From: Candidatus Altimarinota bacterium
GTDB taxonomy: Bacteria > Patescibacteriota > Gracilibacteria > BD1-5 > UBA2023
Reading direction: 5' to 3'
Length of the DNA stretch: 64,000 nucleotides
Assembly (NCBI GenBank): GCA_028689065.1
Contig: JAQTWX010000003.1
Span: 1-64,000 of the forward strand
Shown here piece after piece: positions 9,700 to 18,860 of the stretch. Numbering within the stretch: the stretch's first letter is position 1; every line of letters begins with the position of its first letter. Below the pieces are notes generated by a model. It saw only the letters and a program-made list of their open reading frames with translations. It had not been told where the DNA came from and searched no databases. The position numbers were made by a program, and so were the translations under genes.

Positions 9700-9781
9700 G
9701 GGAATGCAAGTGGAAAATGTTTTTCTTGCTATCTTGATATTTTCCTTATAATCATTTCTAAATTAATCCTTTCACTTATTT

Positions 9782-11026
9782 ATGAAAAAAATCAAAGTAT
9801 CTATTCAAGATGAAAACACTCTTGTTTTGTTAGAAGATGCATCTAAGGGTGACCTCATAGATCTGAAAACTATCCATGAGACTGATATTGATAAAACAAC
9901 TATTATAAACGTTGTGAATTCTATAAAACGAGATAAATTTCAGGAAGAATTAAAAAAAGAAACTCATGCTATCGAAGAAAAATATAATTATCAACAAAAA
10001 CTAAAAGAAAAAGAATGGGAGGAAAGTGAACGGAAGAAATTACAAGAAAAAGAAAAAGAAATAAATGAACTAAGAAATCAAAATAGTCGTGCTGAAATTG
10101 AGAAAAAGCTTGCTGTTAATGAAGCTATATGAAAGATTGAAAAAGATCGTGATATGATTGCAAATGAATTGAAGAACAAAGAAATAGAGAAGCAGTTATT
10201 AGAAAAAACTCTTAATGAAAGTTATGCAAAAGATCTGAAATATAAAGATGAAGAGATCGCTCGGCTAAAAGACATGAAGTTAAAACTTTCAACGAAAATG
10301 CTCGGTGAAACTCTCGAACAACATTGCGAGACTGAATTTAATAAGCTTCGTGCCACTGCTTTTCAGAAAGCGTACTTTGAAAAAGATAATGATGCGAGAA
10401 GTTGAAGTAAGGGGGATTATATTTACAGAGAGAATGATGAGGATGGAAATGAGATTATCTCAATAATGTTTGAGATGAAAAATGAAAATGATGAAACAGC
10501 AACTAAAAAAACAAACGAAGCATTTTTTCGCGAGTTAGATAAAGACCGGAATGAGAAAAAGTGTGAATATGCAGTTCTTGTTTCTCTTTTGGAGACAGAA
10601 AGTGAATATTATAATTCTGGTATTGTTGACGTATCTCATAAATTTCAAAAAATGTATGTTATTCGTCCACAATTTTTTATTCCGATCATTACACTCCTTA
10701 GAAATGCAGCTATAAATTCGATGAAATATAAGTCAGAATTAGCTATGGTGAGAGCACAAAATATTGATGTTACCAACTTTGAAGATCAACTTGATGATTT
10801 TCGTGATTCATTTGGTCGTAATTATAGATTAGCTTCAGATAAATTTAAAGTTGCTATTGAGAGTATTGATAAAGCTATTGATCAATTACAAAAGACAAAA
10901 GAAAATCTTTTACGATCTGAAGATAATTTAAGAATCGCAAATAATAAAGCAGAAGATCTCACAATTAAAAAACTTACACGAGGAAACCCCACAATGATGG
11001 AAAAATTTAATGAACTTTCCAAGTAG
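9782..11026 (+). CDS. DUF2130 family coiled-coil protein
   Basis: The 414-residue protein starts with a short beta-rich segment. A long Glu/Lys coiled coil follows (about 55-190, for example [20 protein letters not shown]). The C-terminal DUF2130 domain then shows [50 protein letters not shown] and [16 protein letters not shown](Gly) occurs twice, once at the GSKGDY motif. The function of DUF2130 is not established. The conserved domain resembles nuclease-like folds only by inference. Single gene, preceded by a TATAAT box at 9747-9752. Confidence 0.82.
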
Positions 11027-11196
11027 TCGATTTTATCGGCTTACAGCTCAAAAATAGTGAAGTATTTGGAATTCGGGGGGGATATGAGGAGGAATAAAAA
11101 AATAACTACTGAAAAATTGTACATATAATACTCATTATGCACAATTTTTTGATTTTTTGTGTAAATGAACTGAATTATACACAGTATTTTTATGTA

Positions 11197-11961
11197 TTAC
11201 TTTATTTCTACTCCCACCGGACAATGATCTGAACCTCGGATTTCTTGTCGGATAAAGGCATTTTGGAGCTTTGGTCTGAGTGATTCTGAGATGAGGAAAT
11301 AATCGATGCGCCATCAGATATTTCGGTCTCGACTACTTGCGAAGTTACTCCACCAAGTATATTCTTCTGTCTTGTCTGGATAAAAGTGACGAAAGGTGTC
11401 TATAAAACCGTTTGAGAGGAATTTTCTGAGTCCGTCGCGCTCCTCGTCAGTAAATCCAGCACTTTTGTGATTAGTCTTAGGATTGGAGAGATCTATATCT
11501 TCGTGAGCAACATTTAAGTCTCCACAAACAATGACTGGTTTCTCAGCTTCAAGACGCTTACAATAATCAAAGAAGAGACTATCCCAGAGTTGGCGATATT
11601 CAAGACGTTCAAGTTCGCGTTTGGAATTCGGAGTATAGACAGTCACGAAGAAATATTCTTCAAACTCGAGCGTGATAATACGACCCTCAGTATCATGTTC
11701 CTCCATACCGAGTCCATAATGAATAGAGAGTGGTGGTATCTTTGAGAAAACAGCGGTTCCAGAATAGCCTTTGCGTTCGGCAGCATTCCAGTACTTTTGA
11801 TATCCGAGAGATTGGAGGTCAAGCTCTGCTGGAAATTGTTCCTCGGTTGCTTTTACTTCCTGAAGTCCGATAACATCAGGGGATTCTTTCTGGAGGTATT
11901 CGAGGAATCCTTTTGTAAGAACGGAACGTACTCCATTAACATTCCAACTGACAAATTTCAT
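11197..11961 (-). CDS. xth: Exodeoxyribonuclease III / AP endonuclease
   Basis: The 254-residue exonuclease-endonuclease-phosphatase protein repairs abasic sites. It has SWNVNGVRS at the start, GLQEVKA with the metal-binding Glu, [28 protein letters not shown] with the catalytic Asp-Asn pair, and GSDHCPVG at the end with the catalytic Asp-His. TGA(Gly) at 11314-11316 gives NIGWRIDYF, a typical block. Full length for the family. Confidence 0.95.
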
Positions 11962-12024
11962 AAGTGCGTGATAATGAGAATATAATTTTCCGCAATAGTA
12001 GAGGAAAACTTGGAAAAATCAATA

Positions 12025-12053
12025 AAAAATCCTCGAATTCGAGGATTTTTTAT
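12025..12053. terminator. Bidirectional terminator
   Basis: Stem AAATCCTCGAATTCGAGGATTT with flanking A and T runs. It lies downstream of rplA on the minus strand. Confidence 0.85.
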
Positions 12054-12066
12054 TGTATGCTTATTT

Positions 12067-12750
12067 TTAGTTTTCGATTCGGATAGAAGGCCCCATAGCA
12101 TTACATACATATACAGTATTAATGTACCCAGCACCACTCTTAAGCCCAGTTGGTTTTACATCACGGATAGTCTTGAGGAAGAATTCGATATTTTCCTGAA
12201 GTTTTTTTGGTCCGAAAGAAAGTTTTCCAACAAGTGAATGTACATTTCCTTGTTTGTCGTTCTTGAATTCGAATTTACCACCCATAACTTCCTTTACGAT
12301 AGCTTCAAGGTTATCACCAACTGTTCCAGTTTTTGGATTTGGCATAAGTCCCTTTGGTCCGAGAACCTTAGCAATCTTACCCATTTTTCGCATCATAGCA
12401 GGAGTAGCAATAGCAACATCGAAATCGATTTTACCAGTTGCAACAATATCTACGAGGTCATCACCTCCGGCAACAGTAGCACCGAGAGCAAGAAGCTCTT
12501 TTTCATTTCCAGCATCAGTGAAGGCTCCTATACGAACAGTCTTACCACTTCCGTTTGGAAGAGTGATAGTAGAACGAATCATCTGATCTGCGTATTTTGG
12601 ATCAATATTGAGATTAAAGTGAATTTCAACCGTTGGGTCGAATTTTACAGTGTTTGTTCGTTCGAGAAGCTCAACAGCTTCACCAACAGTATAAATACGT
12701 TCTTGTTCAACGAGGGCGATAGCCTGGTTGTACTTCTTTCCGTGTTTCAT
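12067..12750 (-). CDS. rplA: 50S ribosomal protein L1
   Basis: L1 of 227 residues, full length. It has the N-terminal MKHGKKYNQA start, VEIHFNLNIDPKYADQ, VRIGAFTD, VLGPKGLMPNPKTGTV and the C-terminal KPTGLKSGAGYINTVYV. L1 binds 23S rRNA at the stalk. No TGA is used. The usual partner rplK is not adjacent. In-frame codons upstream would add a hydrophobic extension foreign to L1, so the start at 12750 is preferred. Confidence 0.95.
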   Translation of the reverse strand: MKHGKKYNQAIALVEQERIYTVGEAVELLERTNTVKFDPTVEIHFNLNIDPKYADQMIRSTITLPNGSGKTVRIGAFTDAGNEKELLALGATVAGGDDLVDIVATGKIDFDVAIATPAMMRKMGKIAKVLGPKGLMPNPKTGTVGDNLEAIVKEVMGGKFEFKNDKQGNVHSLVGKLSFGPKKLQENIEFFLKTIRDVKPTGLKSGAGYINTVYVCNAMGPSIRIEN

Positions 12751-12871
12751 AAGAAGAAAAAATAAAAAATAAATTGGTCCAAGTGAACGCTTTATGAGGC
12801 ATTCTCCCAATTGTATTGTTTTTGGACGCGCGAATTATATGGAAAAAGGGTGGGAATGCAAATCGAAGTAA

Positions 12872-12903
12872 AAAATACCTCGCCGGTCGGCGAGGTATTT
12901 TTT
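12872..12903 (-). terminator. Terminator after pheS
   Basis: Strong GC stem ATACCTCGCCG / CGGCGAGGTAT with a T run. It overlaps the pheS stop codon. Confidence 0.85.
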
Positions 12904-13924
12904 AGAATTGTTTCAAAAACGCAATATTCGGATTCTGGAAGAATCGCATATCCGGGATTCCGTAGTTGATCATGACGAGACGGTTGAGTCCGAATCCGAA
13001 GGCGAATCCGGTGTATTCGTCGGGGTTGATTCCCCCTTCTCGGAGGACATTCGGGTGGATGAGACCTGCTCCCATAAATTCAATCCAACCAGACTTCTTA
13101 CAAATTTTACACCCAGTTCCACCACAGAATGGACAAGAGAAGTCCACTTCCACTCCCGGCTCTACGAATGGGAAGTACCCGGGTCGCATACGGATGGAAA
13201 CTTCTCGTCCGAATATATCGGAGAGCATGGTTCGGAGCGTGTACTTAAGGTTCGCAAGAGTAATGTCTTTGTCAATCACCATTCATTCCACTTGGTAGAA
13301 GGTATTCTCGTGCGTCGCATCAATATCCTCATTTCGGAATACTCGCCCAGATATAATCGCCTTCACTGGAGCTCCCTTGGATTTCATGATGATATTCTGC
13401 ATACTCGAGGTTTGAGTCGCGAGCACGTTTCCTGTTCCCTCGAGCCAGAATGTATCCTGCATATCCCGAGCGGGGTGCGTTTTTGGGATATTGAGTGAAT
13501 CAAAATTCCAGTACTCGGTCGTCACTTCATTTGATTCATAAATATCGAACCCCATACGTTTGAAAGAATCCTCAACCTTCATGAGTGTTCGGGTAATTGG
13601 ATGAAGATGATTTCCAGTGTCTTCGGAAACTGGAGTTGTTACATCTTCGAACTCATTTGCGAGTCGATCAGCGATGAGTTTCTTTTTGATGATCATCAGC
13701 TGGATTTCAAAAGCGTCAGTCATGCGAATTTTACATTCATTAATGGCTTTCCCGACCGTTTTCTTGTCCTCATCGGAGAGATCTTTTACTCACTTAAGGA
13801 GTTCCGTCAAAGATCCATTCTTTCCGAGGATAGCATTACGAAGGTCGATGAGAGCCGCTTCAGAAGTAAGCGTGGCAATTTGAACGAGAGAGTTCTGTTC
13901 AAGGGTTTGGAGACGGTTTAGCAT
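12902..13924 (-). CDS. pheS: Phenylalanine--tRNA ligase alpha subunit
   Basis: PheS of 340 residues charges tRNA-Phe together with PheT, which is not adjacent. It shows the class II motifs: [15 protein letters not shown], a motif 2 region with [24 protein letters not shown] (TGA supplies the Gly), [12 protein letters not shown], and motif 3 [18 protein letters not shown] CxxC...CxxC knuckle ([16 protein letters not shown]) sits in the catalytic domain, as in many PheS. The N-terminal coiled coil has one TGA (LLKGVKDL). Confidence 0.95.
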
Positions 13925-13943
13925 AGGATTTTATTAGTGTAAA

Positions 13944-14345
13944 TTAATTCATTATTACCTTTAAGATATTGATGATACAGATCACAAGGAACAAGGTGCC
14001 AAATGATCAATCAATGTAAAATTTAGGAGTTATACTCTCAAGTGTTTTTTTAGGTTTTTCTAATATTTCTTTATACATATCATCCTCATTATCATAGAAT
14101 TGCAATAATTTTGGATCTTTTAAAAGAATTTTTAAATTTATAAATTCTTCTATAAATCAAATTAGTTTACTAATTTCTGAATAACTATTTGAAACTATGT
14201 AAAAATTTATACTGATATAAATCAATATTAACAAACTTACCACTATCGTCTCAAATCAGGTATTAACATAACTGAAAATTCATAAAATAATCAATAACTG
14301 AATTAGATTAACGAGAACAAGCCAAATATATTTCAGTATTTTCAT
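13944..14345 (-). CDS. Small membrane protein, 133 aa, unknown
   Basis: Visible only when four TGA codons are read as Gly. Two hydrophobic segments near the N-terminus (about residues 7-24 and 32-52), an amphipathic/charged middle with EDDMYKEILEKPKK, and a third hydrophobic segment at the C-terminus (about 113-131). No family is recognised. It lies 19 bases upstream of pheS, so it may be co-transcribed with it. Confidence 0.6.
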
Positions 14346-14419
14346 AAGAAAAAATAATTAAAATGCATTATTGTCTTTAAAAAAACCTCCCGAAAATGAC
14401 GATTTTCTGCAAAATGGAT

Positions 14420-14496
14420 TTTTAAGGGGGAAACTGCTTGAGTCAGGTGATAAATAGCTTATTTGTCGCTACCCGACGAGTTTTTTCCCCTTAAAA
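14420..14496. repeat. Inverted repeat, 10 bp arms, 57-base spacer
   Basis: TTTTAAGGGG (14420-14429) and CCCCTTAAAA (14487-14496), with A/T extensions, lie in a 210-base gap downstream of dnaN and upstream of the small membrane protein gene. It may form a long-loop terminator for dnaN or be the edge of a small repeat element. A KSFWYFWLQKYT-like reading on the plus strand after it looks like repeat-derived translation, not a gene. Confidence 0.45.
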
Positions 14497-14555
14497 GCTT
14501 TTGGTACTTTTGGCTACAAAAGTATACAAATCCTTCGTGTTTTACAGAGATTCCC

Positions 14556-15674
14556 TTATATCTTCAACGGCATGATGATATGTCGGTATGTACTCTTTCC
14601 ATCAGTTTCAGGAACTCCTTTGATCATAATAGGGGAGAGAGGAGTTTCGAAATCGATACTTACATAATCCTCCTTGATGACACCAAGAACTTCGAGCATA
14701 TAGACGGAGTTAAGTCCAATCTGTGCATCCTCTCCTTCGACAGAAGCGACCACACGGATATTTCCTGCTCCGATTTCAGTGTCTCCGGTAGAAATTTCGA
14801 GTCCGGATTCACTTCGGAAGGCGATGCGAGTGTTGTAATTATTCTCCCGACTGATAAGGTTCGCTCGTTTAAGGGCGATAATCAAATCATTTCGCATCAC
14901 AACCCCTTTGGTTGCGTACCCTTTTGGGAAGAAATTTCCGTAATCTGGGAAATGTCCATTGAGGAGTCTGGAAAATACTTTGATAGTCCCAAATATCACA
15001 AGGAGTTGATTTTCTGAAAGAAATAGCTCTACAGGAGAATTTTCTGGGAGAATCCGAGAGAGTTCCATCGCAGTTTTTGATGGAATAATAATTGCTACAG
15101 AATCTGTAGACTGAACTGCATTTATAAGTACATATTCCGAAAGTCGAAAACTGTCAGTTGAGGCAAAAATTGCATTCTTGTCACGAAGAGCAAGATATAT
15201 CCCTGCGAGCGTTGGTCGGATATTTCCTTCTGCAGTGGAAAAGAGGGTTCGATCTATTGCTTTCTTGAGATCACCCGAGTTGATTCGGAATGGTTGTTCC
15301 GCTTTGAATACAGGAATAAGAGGGAATTTTGATGCTTCGATTCCTTTTACTTTTGTCTCGGAAGATGGAGTCGTGAATTGAAGAGAACCTCCAGAAAGAA
15401 GCTCAATAGTTACTCGATCATCTTGTATAAGAGAAACAAATGAAGCAAGAAATTTTGCAGAAACGGTAAAATTTCCCTCAAGTTCTATATCTACTCCTGT
15501 ATCCACGATATATTCCATCGCCATCTCAAGATTATTTGCAGTCAATACAACTTTTTTATACTGTGCAGAGATGAGAATATTTTCCAATATTGGGGTCATA
15601 TTAGAAACAGTACTTGCGTGACTCACTACATCAATCGCTTCTTTGAGAACTTTAGTATCAATAGTAAAACGCAT
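14556..15674 (-). CDS. dnaN: DNA polymerase III beta subunit (sliding clamp)
   Basis: The 372-residue clamp has three repeated domains and normal length. It starts MRFTIDTKVLKEAIDVVSHA. It contains VTIELLSGGSLQF and IRPTLAGIYLAL. It ends with DGKSTYRHIIMPLKI, the MPL-type clamp C-terminus. It tethers polymerase to DNA. No TGA occurs. It is not beside dnaA, gyrB or recF here, so there is no sign of a chromosomal origin. Confidence 0.96.
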   Translation of the reverse strand: MRFTIDTKVLKEAIDVVSHASTVSNMTPILENILISAQYKKVVLTANNLEMAMEYIVDTGVDIELEGNFTVSAKFLASFVSLIQDDRVTIELLSGGSLQFTTPSSETKVKGIEASKFPLIPVFKAEQPFRINSGDLKKAIDRTLFSTAEGNIRPTLAGIYLALRDKNAIFASTDSFRLSEYVLINAVQSTDSVAIIIPSKTAMELSRILPENSPVELFLSENQLLVIFGTIKVFSRLLNGHFPDYGNFFPKGYATKGVVMRNDLIIALKRANLISRENNYNTRIAFRSESGLEISTGDTEIGAGNIRVVASVEGEDAQIGLNSVYMLEVLGVIKEDYVSIDFETPLSPIMIKGVPETDGKSTYRHIIMPLKI

Positions 15675-15874
15675 GAAAAAAGTGGTTAATTATGATGAAA
15701 TTTTTCTAAAATCCATTCTCTTCGAGATTTTTCAAAAACTATAATAGTTATTTTAATCTGAATTACCCATACAGAGTACAAAAAAGTCGGAAAAAATCAA
15801 ATAGAAATATTTATTTTTTGTATTTTTTCAAAAAATCACTATAGTACCCAGGATTTTAACTCCTTACCACTCTC

Positions 15875-16330
15875 ATGAGCATGAATCGAATTTTCGAGAA
15901 AAGCTCCGGTGGAATCGTTTATAGGAAACAAAAAGGTAAGATTGAAATACTCCTCCTCGAATGGGAAAATGCCAAACGAGAAAGAGAATTTGTTATACCG
16001 AAGGGACATATGGAGAATTCTGAAACAGCCAAAGACACTGCTATCCGTGAAATAGGAGAAGAAACAGGTTTGGCTGTAGAAGATCTAGAGATTATAAAAT
16101 TTATGTCCAAGATTAACTATAGTTTCATAGCAACATATAAGGAAGGATGTCCTGTTATAGAAAAAGACGTTTATCTCTTTCTTGTGAAATATAATGGAAC
16201 AAGGGAGCCTATTCCCCAAAAAGAAGAACGATTCCTCGGATTTCGATGGTTTAGCATCGAAGAACTAAAAAATACGAATATCAAACCAGATATACATGGT
16301 TTTGTGAAAAAAAATATACAGTACATGTAG
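15875..16330 (+). CDS. Nudix hydrolase
   Basis: The 151-residue protein has a complete Nudix box (about residues 46-68): GHMENSETAKDTAIREIGEE then TGL, matching GX5EX7REUXEEXGU. The opening SSGGIVYR and later LGFRWFSIEEL resemble Ap4A/dinucleoside polyphosphate-type Nudix enzymes that use diphosphate substrates with Mg. The exact substrate cannot be told. No TGA. It lies 90 bases before the next plus-strand gene and may be co-transcribed with it. Confidence 0.9.
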   Translation: MSMNRIFEKSSGGIVYRKQKGKIEILLLEWENAKREREFVIPKGHMENSETAKDTAIREIGEETGLAVEDLEIIKFMSKINYSFIATYKEGCPVIEKDVYLFLVKYNGTREPIPQKEERFLGFRWFSIEELKNTNIKPDIHGFVKKNIQYM

Positions 16331-16419
16331 AAAAAGCTTCGAAAAACTTAAATCTTTGTTTTTGAAAAATTTCTCTATTATTAAGACTTTTAGCTTTAAA
16401 CTTTTAACTTTAAGTTTTT

Positions 16420-16884
16420 ATGGACATTACTTCTCGCAATAATCAGATTGTTATTACTTCTGATAAAAAAGAAATTATTTTTGAAGGTCCTACTTCTATT
16501 GTGCTTGACGGACTTATTATCGACTTTTTTGGAGAGTATGAGAAGTCTGGATTTCTTGCAACTTTTCATGAAGTAGAAGGAAAGAATCTTTTTACTCTTC
16601 GTGTAGAAGGAAAGAATATTGCATTTGTTCCGACTGATACACTCGAAATTACAGAGAATGTTGTGAATTTTCTTGGGAATATTGACATTCTGATTCTTCC
16701 TGGAGATAAGAATGCAACCAAAATTTTCGAGAATATCGAAGCTCGAATGGTGATTCCTTACGGAGAAGAAACACCTCTCTTTCTCTCTTCTCTCGGACAG
16801 AATATCGAAATGGTGGATAAATATAAAACAAAGGAGAGTGACTTTGAAGGTGAAGCAACCGTATTTGTACGATTAGGAAACTAA
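16420..16884 (+). CDS. Degenerate metallo-beta-lactamase-like protein, 154 aa
   Basis: A beta-rich protein whose segments KNIAFVPTDTL, NIDILILPGDKNA and ARMVIPYGEETPLFL resemble the order of strands in UlaG-like MBL-fold proteins. The HxHxD metal motif is absent, so it would not bind metal in the usual way. No signal peptide and no TGA. The fold call is an inference from weak motifs. Confidence 0.55.
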   Translation: MDITSRNNQIVITSDKKEIIFEGPTSIVLDGLIIDFFGEYEKSGFLATFHEVEGKNLFTLRVEGKNIAFVPTDTLEITENVVNFLGNIDILILPGDKNATKIFENIEARMVIPYGEETPLFLSSLGQNIEMVDKYKTKESDFEGEATVFVRLGN

Positions 16885-16894
16885 ATGAATATAT

Positions 16895-16928
16895 AAAAAA
16901 ACTGAGTTTTTATAACTCAGTTTTTTTT
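16895..16928. terminator. Bidirectional terminator
   Basis: Stem AAAACTGAGTT / AACTCAGTTTT with long A and T runs, between convergent genes. Confidence 0.85.
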
Positions 16929-16959
16929 ATGGTCTCTAGTATTATGTACTTGGGTGTAT

Positions 16960-17841
16960 TCAACATACTTCCATATGACTATCATCATAAGGGTCAAGAT
17001 GAATGGTTACAAAACAATGAGGAAAGGTACGTTTGAGTTTACATTCAATTGCATCACTCACAGTATGTGCATCAAGAAGAGTAATTTTTGTATCGAAAAC
17101 AAGATGAAATTCAATAAAAGTATACTTTCCAGAAGACCGGGTTTTGAGAAAATGATAGGAATGAAAATTCGGAGAGGTTTCTTCTATTATATCCGTTATT
17201 TTCTTGGTATCGGAAACACTTAATGACTTGTCCATGAGCATTTCGTAGGCAGATCGTATGATTTGACTCGCTCCGTAGATGATATATATTGATATTATAA
17301 GCGAGATGATAACATCGATAAAATACCAACCAGTAAATTTTATAATGAGAATGGTTATAATAATACCTATATTTGTAAAGAGATCTGTTTTATAATGAAG
17401 AGCATCAGATTTTATGACGAGATTATTTGTGGCTTTTGCAACTTTATTTAGGTACCATACTATTCCTATGGTAAATATAATGGAGATTATCATAAAAATA
17501 AGCGATATATCTGCATCGATAGTAAAATCATTGCTCAGGAATTTTTTTATAGCAAAATAGGTAATAAAGAAACCAGAGGCAATAATGAAAAGTCCTTCCA
17601 AAAGAGCAGCAAGCCCTTCTATTTTTCCATACCCATAATGATATTTTTCATCATCTCCTTGCATTGATTTTTTGATAGCGAAGAAATTTATAATGGAAAC
17701 AAAAAAATCAAGGAGTGAATCTATGGAACTGGAAAGAACCGTCAAACTTCCTGTCATAAATCCTCCGATAAGTTTAATAATAGCAAGAGTAAATGCGGTA
17801 AGACTCGCAACTATAACAGCCTTTTTCGGGGATTGAAACAT
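16960..17841 (-). CDS. Cation diffusion facilitator (CDF) transporter
   Basis: About 293 residues from the MFQSPKK start (an in-frame ATG at 17868 would add nine). Six hydrophobic segments span residues 10-200. The CDF metal-site signatures are SSSIDSLLDFFVS (DxxxD) and SDALHYKTDLFTN (HxxxD). A cytoplasmic C-terminal domain with DAHTVSDAIE and VTIHLDPYDD follows. These proteins export Zn, Fe or Mn in exchange for protons. The metal is not predictable here. Confidence 0.9.
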   Translation of the reverse strand: MFQSPKKAVIVASLTAFTLAIIKLIGGFMTGSLTVLSSSIDSLLDFFVSIINFFAIKKSMQGDDEKYHYGYGKIEGLAALLEGLFIIASGFFITYFAIKKFLSNDFTIDADISLIFMIISIIFTIGIVWYLNKVAKATNNLVIKSDALHYKTDLFTNIGIIITILIIKFTGWYFIDVIISLIISIYIIYGASQIIRSAYEMLMDKSLSVSDTKKITDIIEETSPNFHSYHFLKTRSSGKYTFIEFHLVFDTKITLLDAHTVSDAIECKLKRTFPHCFVTIHLDPYDDSHMEVC

Positions 17842-17920
17842 GAAAATAAAATTAATATGTAAATACAATAAATAATAAAAAAATTGAGAAATTCAAAAAA
17901 GGACACGTACTAATATATAA

Positions 17921-18700
17921 TTATGGCTGACCCATCCAAAAAATTCCAATGCGTGCCCATATACCATTATCAATAGATGTTATTGTACATCAAGCACAAC
18001 TAATTGAGAATGTTAATGTTTGTCCGGCCGCAACATTATAAGAACCATTATTATGCATCATATCCCAAAGATCATTCGTTGGAGATATAAGTGCTTGAAC
18101 TAACGGAACTCAGTCAAGATAAGCATATAGTGTTGCATAATTACCAGCTGATCAAGTCACGATATCTTGTTGATAGTTCCACATAATTCGTCCAGCTTTC
18201 TTAAATTTTATTCAGAAATTTCCAGTTGGTACTACTTCAAAAACAGCAGAATTACTATTCTGAAGTGTATTAAATTGAGCAAAACTCGTAGTGCTATTCA
18301 TAATTGCGGTTCTATTTGCCAAGCCTCCCAAAAAAGTCGCAGATGTTTCTGATGTAGTAGTTTGGCTTGTTCCATCTGGGAACTTAATTCCTCCGTTTGT
18401 AGATTCAATAATTCCTGAGACAGAAAGGTTTTGTCATGGACTTGTTGTCCCAATTCCTACATTCGAACCACTTACAGTTATAACTTGAGAAGCTTGTTTT
18501 ACAGATTGATTCACATGAGCTACAAGATCATTCCAAGCGGTCGCAGTAAGTCCACTTCCAGATTGAACTGTCGGAAGAGAGCCCCAAGAAGCTGTGGCAT
18601 ATACAAGTGATACAAGGATTATAGTAAATACTGCCGAGAGACCAAAAACAATTCCATGGGTTGCAGTACGTCCAATATTTTGAAATAAAGAAGGTTTCAT
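17921..18700 (-). CDS. Exported surface protein, paralogue A
   Basis: The 259-residue protein has an N-terminal cytoplasmic stretch and a hydrophobic helix (about residues 18-40, GIVFGLSAVFTIILVSLVYA), then an exported part. A region with WNDLVAHVNQSVKQASQ and the SGSNVGIGTTSPGQNLSVSG stretch resembles the head of phage tail-fibre and Bacteroidetes surface repeats (VGIGTxxP). The C-terminal half carries LYAYLDG, WDMMHNNGSYNVAAG and a CAGC pair. Five TGA(Gly). Its first half is nearly identical in DNA to the gene at 45.4-46.1 kb, while the C-terminal half differs. Confidence 0.75.
18450..18648 (-). repeat. Dispersed 199-bp repeat, copy 1
   Basis: Matches 45803-46001 with three mismatches by eye. 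It covers the membrane helix and the WNDLxAHVNQSV...VGIGT region of both surface paralogues. Confidence 0.9.
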
Positions 18701-18860
18701 ATAATGAGAAAAGAAAAGTAATAAATTCACATGAGCTTATTATTGTATTTCTTTTTTGTAAATCAAGTTTTATTTTTAGGGAAAGGATATTAAAAAATAT
18801 ACTAGCTTGAAAACTCTATATTTTTTCATATGATACTTTTGTATTTTAAATATCATCTCC

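Noticed and set aside
12238-12765. 175-codon plus-strand ORF
   Set aside because: Antisense to ribosomal protein L1.
14556-15674. Replication origin near dnaN
   Set aside because: No dnaA, no gyrB/recF neighbourhood, and no cluster of DnaA-box-like sequences that I could see.
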